Positions 57,963 to 64,000 of a DNA stretch of 64,000 nt are shown here, piece by piece. The notes under the pieces were generated by a model. That model saw nothing but the letters and a program-made list of their open reading frames with translations, was not told where the DNA came from and searched no databases. The stretch comes from Streptomyces sp. KL109B (GTDB taxonomy: Bacteria; Actinomycetota; Actinomycetes; Streptomycetales; Streptomycetaceae). Within the stretch, counting starts at the first letter, position 1. Each line of letters opens with the position of its first letter. The position numbers and the translations under genes were made by a program. The stretch lies in the NCBI RefSeq assembly GCF_030766935.1, contig NZ_JASERL010000015.1, forward strand, positions 124,001-188,000. Reading direction: 5' to 3'.

Positions 57963-58037
57963 ATCAGTGAACGGCAGTCAGTGAACGGCAGTCAGTGATC
58001 GGCAGTCAGTGATCGGCAGTCAGTGATCGGTGAACGG
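57963..58037. repeat. 14-bp iterated repeat (CAGTCAGTGAWCGG) upstream of fadH
   Basis: Four full 14-base units (57975-57988, 57989-58002, 58003-58016, 58017-58030) are flanked by partial copies at 57963-57974 and 58031-58037. They lie 35-109 bases upstream of the fadH start in the gap shared with the divergent marR gene. The regular phasing looks like iterated binding sites or a slippage-prone array. Confidence 0.8.
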
Positions 58038-58070
58038 TCGACTCAGTTGTAGAGGAAGCCGCTGATATTT

Positions 58071-58141
58071 TGCAACAAGTTGCATAAGAGATCCGCGCCA
58101 CGTCCCCGCGAAGCCGGGCGCGCTGGGTTGTAGAGTGCAAC
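58071..58141. promoter_or_regulatory. MarR-type operators and marR promoter
   Basis: TGCAAC-AA-GTTGCA at 58071-58084 is a perfect palindrome. GTTGTAGAGTGCAAC at 58127-58141 is a second, imperfect copy that contains the TAGAGT -10 element (58131-58136) of marR. A further GTTGTAGAG half-site begins at 58046. The arrangement implies autorepression by the MarR protein and probably control of divergent fadH. Confidence 0.55.
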
Positions 58142-58164
58142 GAGCACCCCCGAAAGGAACCACC

Positions 58165-58623
58165 GTGGCCCAGGCAGATCGCGCGACCGACCGTGAGGCG
58201 GCCGTGGAAACCATTCAGCGCGAGCTGACCTCGTTCGCCCGCCGCGCGCGGGCCACCGCCGCGCGGATGCACCCGGAGCTCTCGCTCGTCTCGTACTCGC
58301 TGCTCACCCACCTCGACGAGCGGGGCGGCTGCCGCGCCACGGACCTGGCCGCGCACTACGCCCTCGACAAGTCGACGGTCAGCCGCCAGGTCGCCGCGCT
58401 GCAGCGGGCGGGCCTCGTGATCCGCCGCGTCGACCCCGACGACCACCGGGTCCAGGTCCTGCACCCGACGGAGGCCGGCGCCGAACTCCTGCGCCAGGTG
58501 ACCGTCAACCGCCGCCAGATCTTCGGCGAGCGCCTCGCGGACTGGCCGGAGGAGGACCTGGAGCGGTTCGCGGACTACTTGGTGCGCTACAACGACGAGT
58601 CGCGGGACGAGCCGGGGGCGTAG
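58165..58623 (+). CDS. MarR-family transcriptional regulator
   Basis: The product is 152 residues. GTG 58165 follows AAAGGA by 7 bases. The MarR winged helix is SYSLLTHLDERGGCRATDLA, then LDKSTVSRQVAALQRAGLVI and the wing RRVDPDDHRVQVLHPTEAG. It lies divergent to fadH with palindromic GTTGCA sites between them, so it probably responds to an acyl-CoA or aromatic ligand and regulates fadH. Its stop codon directly abuts a ROK gene remnant. Confidence 0.87.
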   Translation: MAQADRATDREAAVETIQRELTSFARRARATAARMHPELSLVSYSLLTHLDERGGCRATDLAAHYALDKSTVSRQVAALQRAGLVIRRVDPDDHRVQVLHPTEAGAELLRQVTVNRRQIFGERLADWPEEDLERFADYLVRYNDESRDEPGA

Positions 58624-58943
58624 ACCGGATCTTCCGGGCGGCGCAGGACGGGGACCGGGCCGCCGAGGCCGTCGTGGCGCGGGAGGTCGACCTGATCGCG
58701 CGGTCCCTGGTGCCGATCGTGGCCCTGCTCGACCCGAAGCTCGTCGTCCTCGGCGGCGGGGCGCTCGGCGCGCACGCCGAGCGCCTGATCGCACCCGTGG
58801 AACAGCGGCTCGGCGAACTCGTGCCGCTGCCCCTGCCCGGGTTCGCGACGTCCGCGACGGGCGAGGACGCGACGGTCATGGGCGGCGTCGCGCAGGCCGT
58901 GTCGATCGCGTGGCAGCGGGCGTACGCGCTGTCCCAGGAGTGA
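58623..58943 (+). pseudogene. ROK-family (NagC/XylR, sugar kinase) 5'-truncated remnant
   Basis: From the last base of the marR stop codon a reading frame gives about 106 residues matching the C-terminal third of ROK proteins (DRIFRAAQDGDRAAEAVVAR; LVPIVALLDPKLVVLGGGAL; ATVMGGVAQAVSIAWQRAY). Upstream in that frame the homology stops exactly at the marR end, so the DNA-binding and ATP-binding parts are gone. A GTG at 58674 could still express an 89-residue piece. It looks like the scar of a deletion that joined marR to the ROK gene. Confidence 0.65.
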
Positions 58944-58952
58944 CGCGCGCGG

Positions 58953-59759
<807 letters not shown>

Positions 59760-59900
59760 GGTCGGGACCTTCGAACCTTCTCCTGTGCCACTGCCGCCCC
59801 ATCCGTTCAGGACGGCCAGAAGGCCAGAACGATCGGCGGGCCCCGCGCATTCCCCTACCCCGCAGGTCACGGGCGCGGGCGCGCTTGGCATGCTGGCGCG

Positions 59901-60548
59901 ATGCCGTTCACGTCACTGAGTGATCACGTCGAGTCCCTGCTCGCCGCCGAGGGGCCGCTGCCGATCGTCGCGGCGGGCGACCCCGTGCTGCGCCGCCCCG
60001 CCGAGCCCTTCGACGGGCAGCTGCCGGACGAACTCCTCGCCCGGCTGATCGCCGCGATGCGGGTCACCATGCACGCCGCGCCCGGCGTCGGGCTCGCCGC
60101 ACCGCAGATCGGCGTGGGGCTGCGGCTCGCGGTGATCGAGGACGCGGCGGCCGTGAGCGAGGAGGTGCGGGACGCGCGAGGGCGGCTGCCGCAGCCGTTC
60201 CGGGTGCTCGTCAATCCGTCGTACGAGGGTGTGGACGGCCGCCAAGTGGCTTTCTACGAAGGGTGCTTGAGCGTGCCGGGCTACCAGGCCGTGGTCGCCC
60301 GGCACGAGCGGGTACGGCTGCGCGCCCTCGACGAACGGGGGCGCGCGATGGACGAGGAGTTCACGGGCTGGCCGGCCCGCATCGTGCAGCACGAGACGGA
60401 CCACCTGGGCGGCACGCTCTACCTCGACCGGGCCGAGCCGCGCTCCCTGTCGTCGACGCAGAGCGCCGCCGCGGTGGAGCGGTGGGCGCAGCCGACACCC
60501 CAACTGGCCGCCCAGGAGCTGGGGTTCGCGCTGCCGGAATCCGAATGA
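59901..60548 (+). CDS. def: Peptide deformylase
   Basis: The product is 215 residues from ATG 59901. All three deformylase motifs are present: GVGLAAPQIG, EGCLSVPG with the metal cysteine, and QHETDHLGG with the metal histidines. It removes the N-formyl group from nascent proteins. Streptomycetes usually have several copies; this one is a longer actinobacterial type. The acidic residue of motif 3 is conserved, so it should be active. Its start is 9 bases from the longest possible start of the divergent acetyltransferase gene. Confidence 0.93.
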   Translation: MPFTSLSDHVESLLAAEGPLPIVAAGDPVLRRPAEPFDGQLPDELLARLIAAMRVTMHAAPGVGLAAPQIGVGLRLAVIEDAAAVSEEVRDARGRLPQPFRVLVNPSYEGVDGRQVAFYEGCLSVPGYQAVVARHERVRLRALDERGRAMDEEFTGWPARIVQHETDHLGGTLYLDRAEPRSLSSTQSAAAVERWAQPTPQLAAQELGFALPESE

Positions 60549-60551
60549 CCG

Positions 60552-61346
60552 TCAGGACAGCTGTGGCATCTCGCCCTTGGCCGCCGTCACGTCGATGACG
60601 GAGAACGCGGCGCCCTGCGGGTCCCCGACCGAGGCGAACCGGCCGAAGGGGGTGTCCAGGGGCCCGAAGTACAGCTGTCCGCCCAGGCGTTGGACGGTGG
60701 CGACGGCCGCGTCGCAGTCCTCGACGACGAAGTACACGTTGATGTGCGAGGGGACCTCGGCGGGGAAGTCGTCCGTCATCTGCATGCGACCCATGGCCGG
60801 TTCGCTGTTCAGCTCCCAGACGTTGAAGTCGATCTTGTCGTCGGCCATCTTCTTCACGCCGTAGCCGAAGACGGCCGGGAAGAAGGCGTCGGTCTTCGCG
60901 GCGTTGCGGGTGTTGACCTCGGCCCAGCAGAACGCGCCGGGCTCGTTGACCTTCTCGAAGCCGTCGTGGGTGTCGGGCTGCCAGACGCTGAAGACGACGC
61001 CCGCCGGGTCCTGCGCGGTGACCATCGTGCCGAACGACGCGACCTGCATCGGGTCCATCATGAGGCTGCCGCCCGCGTTCTTGATCCGCTCGGCGACCGC
61101 GGCGATGTCCTCGGTGGCGAGGTACAGGTTCCAGGCGGGGTGCGTGCCCTCGGCGCCCGGCATCTGCGGCACGAGCGCCGCGACGTGCTTCCCGTCCGGC
61201 GTCCTCGCCTGCGTGTAGTTGCCGAACTCGGGGCTGCCTTCGTCGTAGGTCCAGCCGAACAGCTCCGCGTAGAAGGCCTTCGCGGCCTCCAGGTCGGGGA
61301 ACATGGCGTCGGCCCAGACGGGCGCGCCCTCGGGACGAGTGGACAT
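60552..61346 (-). CDS. Two-domain VOC (glyoxalase-like) protein
   Basis: The product is 264 residues from ATG 61346, with AAGGGTG upstream. Two tandem VOC modules are visible (ADAMFPDLEAAKAFYAELFG and WAEVNTRNAAKTDAFFPAVF), each ending in the FSV strand (GVVFSVWQP; GAAFSVIDV). This arrangement is common in Streptomyces (compare the CFP-30B type hydroxylase-like proteins). Metal-binding residues are not obvious in either domain. The function is unknown. It converges on def with a 3-base gap. Confidence 0.82.
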   Translation of the reverse strand: MSTRPEGAPVWADAMFPDLEAAKAFYAELFGWTYDEGSPEFGNYTQARTPDGKHVAALVPQMPGAEGTHPAWNLYLATEDIAAVAERIKNAGGSLMMDPMQVASFGTMVTAQDPAGVVFSVWQPDTHDGFEKVNEPGAFCWAEVNTRNAAKTDAFFPAVFGYGVKKMADDKIDFNVWELNSEPAMGRMQMTDDFPAEVPSHINVYFVVEDCDAAVATVQRLGGQLYFGPLDTPFGRFASVGDPQGAAFSVIDVTAAKGEMPQLS

Positions 61347-61457
61347 GACACGACACCCTTCTGTCGGTCGCCGGGCACGGCGCGGCCCGGCAGGTATGGG
61401 TACACGCTAGGCGGGGCGGGCCCCTGGCGCGATCCGGCGGACCTCAACTGAGAGGCG

Positions 61458-62681
61458 TCACTCCCCGCCCTGCCGGCGCAGGTGCGTCGCCCGTAACGCC
61501 ACCTGCATCTCGAACTGGGTGGACGGGTCGCGGAGGCTGTCGCCGAAGACCTCTTCCAGTTGCCGCAGGCGGTAGCGGACGGTCTGCGGGTGCACGGCGA
61601 GACGCTGGGCGACCTCGCTGGCGTTGCGGGCACAGCTCAGCCAGCACAGCAGGGTTTCGGCGAGGCGTTCGCGGTGCGGTGGGCGGATGGTGTCGAGGGG
61701 GCCGAGGTGGCGCCGGGCCAGCTCCGCGACCAGGTCCTCGTCGCGGAAGAGCAGCAGCGTGGAGAGGTGGTCGGTGCAGCGGACGAGCCCGGTGTGCGGG
61801 AGGGTGCCGCGGCGCGCCAGGTCGAGGGCGTCGCGGGCCCAGCGCAGCGAGCGGGCGCCCGCGTCGAGCGCGACGGTGGGGCCGAGCGCGGCGCGCAGTC
61901 CGCGCAGCGCTCCCGAGATGGCCCGCTCCCTGCCGGGCCCCTCCGGGTCGGGTACGACGACGATGCCGGGCTGCCCGTCGAAGCGGGCGAGGAACTCGGG
62001 CGGCACGATGGGCCGGCTGCCCTCCCCCGCCCCGTGGTCGTCGCTGACGACGACGGCGATCTCGCGGGGCACCGGCCACTGCGCGGTGTGCGCGAGGTCC
62101 GCGATGGCCTCCGGGGAGACGGGCGGGTCGGCGGTGAGGAGGTCGATGAGGCGGCTGCGTCGCTGCTGGAGTTCGCCCGCCGTGTGGAGCCTGGCCTCCG
62201 TGTATCCGGCGGTGGTGGCGGCGGCCATCTCGTCGAGGTGCAGGAACATGGCCTCGCCGAAGGCGACGAGGACGTTGGGCGGGAGCCGGTCGGCCTGGAC
62301 GAGTTCGGTGACGCGCCGCCAGGTGACGCGGGCGCCGAGCCGCAGCGCCGCCTGGAACGAGTCGAGGCTGCGGCCCTCGTCCGCCTCTCCCCTGCCGATC
62401 CGCTGGTACGTCGCCTTCACGTCCTCCCAGTCGGTCTCGGAGTCGGCGACGCGGGCGAGGAAACCTTCGAGGGCCTGCTCGACGCCGCGGTGCACGACGT
62501 GCATGTACGTGTCGTCCATGGGCCGCGCGTACTCGGCGATCTCGGTTCTGATGGCGCGCACGACCTCTTCGGTGAGGTCGCCGAGGAACGGGCGGAGCTG
62601 GTCGTCGAGTTCGGCGGGGAAGTTCCTGAACGGGGCGCCGTTCACGGTCCGTTCGCGCGTGCCGTTGGCGGTGTCGAGCAT
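61458..62681 (-). CDS. PucR/CdaR-type transcriptional regulator with a TTA codon
   Basis: The product is 407 residues. ATG 62681 follows GGAGGGAG, so the longer upstream frame is rejected. The C-terminal PucR-type HTH is LLCWLSCARNASEVAQRLAV, then HPQTVRYRLRQLEEVFG; the N-terminal part is a helical RsbRD-like or GGDEF-like sensory region. One TTA leucine codon lies at 61494-61496 (QVALRATH), suggesting bldA dependence. It is divergent from an AMP-binding enzyme gene, a usual partner for this family. Confidence 0.84.
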   Translation of the reverse strand: MLDTANGTRERTVNGAPFRNFPAELDDQLRPFLGDLTEEVVRAIRTEIAEYARPMDDTYMHVVHRGVEQALEGFLARVADSETDWEDVKATYQRIGRGEADEGRSLDSFQAALRLGARVTWRRVTELVQADRLPPNVLVAFGEAMFLHLDEMAAATTAGYTEARLHTAGELQQRRSRLIDLLTADPPVSPEAIADLAHTAQWPVPREIAVVVSDDHGAGEGSRPIVPPEFLARFDGQPGIVVVPDPEGPGRERAISGALRGLRAALGPTVALDAGARSLRWARDALDLARRGTLPHTGLVRCTDHLSTLLLFRDEDLVAELARRHLGPLDTIRPPHRERLAETLLCWLSCARNASEVAQRLAVHPQTVRYRLRQLEEVFGDSLRDPSTQFEMQVALRATHLRRQGGE

Positions 62682-62778
62682 GTGCGCTCCCTCCGTGTGC
62701 AGGTCCGTCAGGGTGCGGTGACGATACTGCCGGGTTCTTGTGGGGACCCGTAGAAGGCGAACAGAAACCGGGGTGAGC

Positions 62779-62798
62779 CTTGTCACCGGAGTGACAAG
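62779..62798. promoter_or_regulatory. Palindromic operator CTTGTCAC-N4-GTGACAAG
   Basis: Perfect 8-bp arms with a 4-base centre lie in the 182-bp gap between the PucR-type regulator gene and the AMP-binding gene, 98 and 66 bases from their starts. It is the obvious candidate operator for the divergent pair. Confidence 0.5.
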
Positions 62799-62863
62799 AC
62801 GGCGCCCGGTGCTGCGCGAAGGGACACAAGTGGCGGGGGTGTGCGGTGCGCCACGATCCAGTC

Positions 62864-64000
62864 ATGACGGACCTGTTCACGGGTGGGCGTCGCGAAGCGC
62901 CGCCACTCTCCCCCGCCCTCGCCCTGCCAGCGCTGCTCGACGACGCGGCCCGCCGCCACGGCGCGCGCACGGCGCTGATCGGACCCGGTCGGCGGCGCAC
63001 CGGGTTCCGCGCGCTGCGCCGCTCGGCGGTCCGGGTCGCGGCGGGCCTCGCCCGGCTCGGGGTGCGGCCCGGGGAACGGGTGGCGCTGCTGCTGCCGGAC
63101 TGCCGGGAGTCGGTGGTGGTGTGTCATGCGGTGTGGCGGCTGGGGGCGGTGGTGGTGCCGCTGGATCCGGCGCGGCGGTGGGCCGACACGTCCGCGGTGG
63201 TCGTCGTCGCGCCGCGCGGTGCGGCGACGGAGGTCTCCCGGGCGTGGCGCGGTGCGGCGCTGCGGGCGGTGGTGGCGGTGGACGGGGACGCCGCGCAGGA
63301 GGTCGTGCAGGGAGACGCACGGGAAGACGCGCCGGGTGTGTGCGTCGGCTACGGCGACCTCGACACCCGCCACGCCTCCGCCCCGCTGCCCGCGGGACCC
63401 GCCCCCGGTGATCTCGCGGTCGTGCTGCACCCGCGGGACGGCACGCCGGTCGGGCTGCGGCACCGCAACCTCGTCGCGGCGGCGCGCCAACTGGCCGCCT
63501 GGCACGGGGAGTCGGGCGGCCGCGTCATGTCGTTGGTGCCGGTCCACCGCGCCCAGGGCCTCGTCCTCACGGTGCTGGCGCCCCTCCTCACCGGCTCCCG
63601 CACCGTGCTCGCGCCCCGGGACCCGGCCCCGCTGGCCGTGCTGCGCGCCGCCCGCCGCCGCGCCCCCACCCTGCTCGCGGCGCCGCCCGCCGCCCTGCGC
63701 GGCCTCCTCGACCGGCCCGCCCACGAGCGGGAGGCGCTGGCCACGGTCCGTACGATCCTCACCGCGCCGCTGGACCCGGGGACGGGAGACAGGGCCCGCG
63801 CCGCGCTGGACGCGCGCGTCGTCGAGGCGTACGGGCCCGAGGCCGCGGCGGGTGTCGCGCTCGCCAACCCGCCGTCGGCGGACGCCCGTCCCGGCACGGT
63901 CGGCCTGCCGCTGCCCGGTACGGAGGTACGGATCGCGGTCGAGGGGGTGCCGGAGGTGGACGTACTACCGGGGCACGCGGGCGAGTTGCTGCTGCGCGGG
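62864..64000 (+). CDS. AMP-binding (acyl-CoA ligase superfamily) protein, cut by window edge
   Basis: ATG 62864 opens a frame running off the right edge; 379 residues are visible. The fold of the ANL superfamily is recognisable (ARRHGARTALIGPG; GLARLGVRPGERVALLLPDC, then RESVVVCHAVWRLGAVVVPL; EAYGPEAAAGVA; GTVGLPLPGTEVRI). The phosphate-binding loop, normally SSGTTGxPK, reads VLHPRDGTPVGLRHRN, lacking the Ser/Thr-Gly run and the lysine. It may be inactive or have altered chemistry. There is no clear ribosome binding site. It is probably controlled by the divergent PucR-type regulator. Confidence 0.75.
   Translation, partial: MTDLFTGGRREAPPLSPALALPALLDDAARRHGARTALIGPGRRRTGFRALRRSAVRVAAGLARLGVRPGERVALLLPDCRESVVVCHAVWRLGAVVVPLDPARRWADTSAVVVVAPRGAATEVSRAWRGAALRAVVAVDGDAAQEVVQGDAREDAPGVCVGYGDLDTRHASAPLPAGPAPGDLAVVLHPRDGTPVGLRHRNLVAAARQLAAWHGESGGRVMSLVPVHRAQGLVLTVLAPLLTGSRTVLAPRDPAPLAVLRAARRRAPTLLAAPPAALRGLLDRPAHEREALATVRTILTAPLDPGTGDRARAALDARVVEAYGPEAAAGVALANPPSADARPGTVGLPLPGTEVRIAVEGVPEVDVLPGHAGELLLRG

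Noticed and set aside
57963..58037. Possible CRISPR array in the 14-bp repeats
   Set aside because: Units are directly adjacent with no spacers and are too short; no cas genes are present.

Overview
The window looks like a stretch of Streptomyces chromosome. It is about 72% GC by eye, genes are packed with ATGA/GTGA stop-start overlaps, GTG and TTG starts are frequent, TTA codons are very rare, and it carries a conservon operon and a dihydroxyacetone kinase operon. No rRNA, tRNA, CRISPR array, insertion sequence or phage module was seen. All identities are by reading the translations; no database search was run.

Layout. (a) 1-5.4 kb: an acetoacetate decarboxylase-like gene divergent from a LysR regulator, a DUF4097-type protein divergent from an HTH regulator across a repeat-rich AT-rich gap, an ornithine cyclodeaminase-like enzyme, a small acidic protein and a methyltransferase. 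(b) 5.4-16.6 kb: two divergent operons. The leftward one encodes a complete oligopeptide-type ABC importer plus an aldehyde dehydrogenase and an SDR. The rightward one encodes an amidase, an FCD-type GntR regulator and a DAO-family flavoenzyme. Inverted repeats lie between them, which suggests uptake and stepwise oxidation of an amide- or amine-containing compound. (c) 16.6-24.7 kb: a small membrane protein, an unusual acyl-CoA dehydrogenase, a conservon (CvnA-B-C-D plus a GAF protein) and a large HTH regulator. (d) 24.8-26.8 kb: an MFS pump divergent from a MerR regulator.

(e) 26.8-40.0 kb is the highlight: what reads as a complete indole-3-acetic acid (auxin) catabolic locus. It has three operons. 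iacA-iacB-iacE runs left. iacG-(97-aa unknown)-iacH-iacI runs left. iacC-iacD-iacF-catB-catA-catC runs right. Together they would take IAA to catechol and on through muconate to 3-oxoadipate enol-lactone. Inside sits a FixJ-like response regulator with a soluble double-PAS histidine kinase, plus a secreted SH3-like protein. The iacA and iacC promoters share the same -35/-10 elements and two upstream boxes, so the two operons are very probably co-activated. Later 3-oxoadipate steps and a dedicated IAA importer are not in the window.

(f) 40.0-47.2 kb: a C1 peptidase, a VOC protein, a sulfide-oxidation operon (SQR-like flavoprotein, persulfide dioxygenase-rhodanese fusion, TauE-like exporter) behind a palindromic operator, a GntR regulator and a methyltransferase. 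(g) 47.2-52 kb: a monooxygenase pseudogene with an internal deletion, then an unusual operon pairing a DegT-type aminotransferase, a glutamine-synthetase-like ligase and a class II glutamine amidotransferase. (h) 52-58 kb: dhaKLM, a fibronectin-III lipoprotein behind two DasR-like sites, a PadR regulator, and a fadH-type reductase with a strong terminator hairpin and a 14-bp iterated repeat upstream. (i) 58-64 kb: a MarR regulator abutting a ROK gene remnant, an acetyltransferase, peptide deformylase, a VOC protein, and a PucR-type regulator divergent from an AMP-binding enzyme cut by the window edge.
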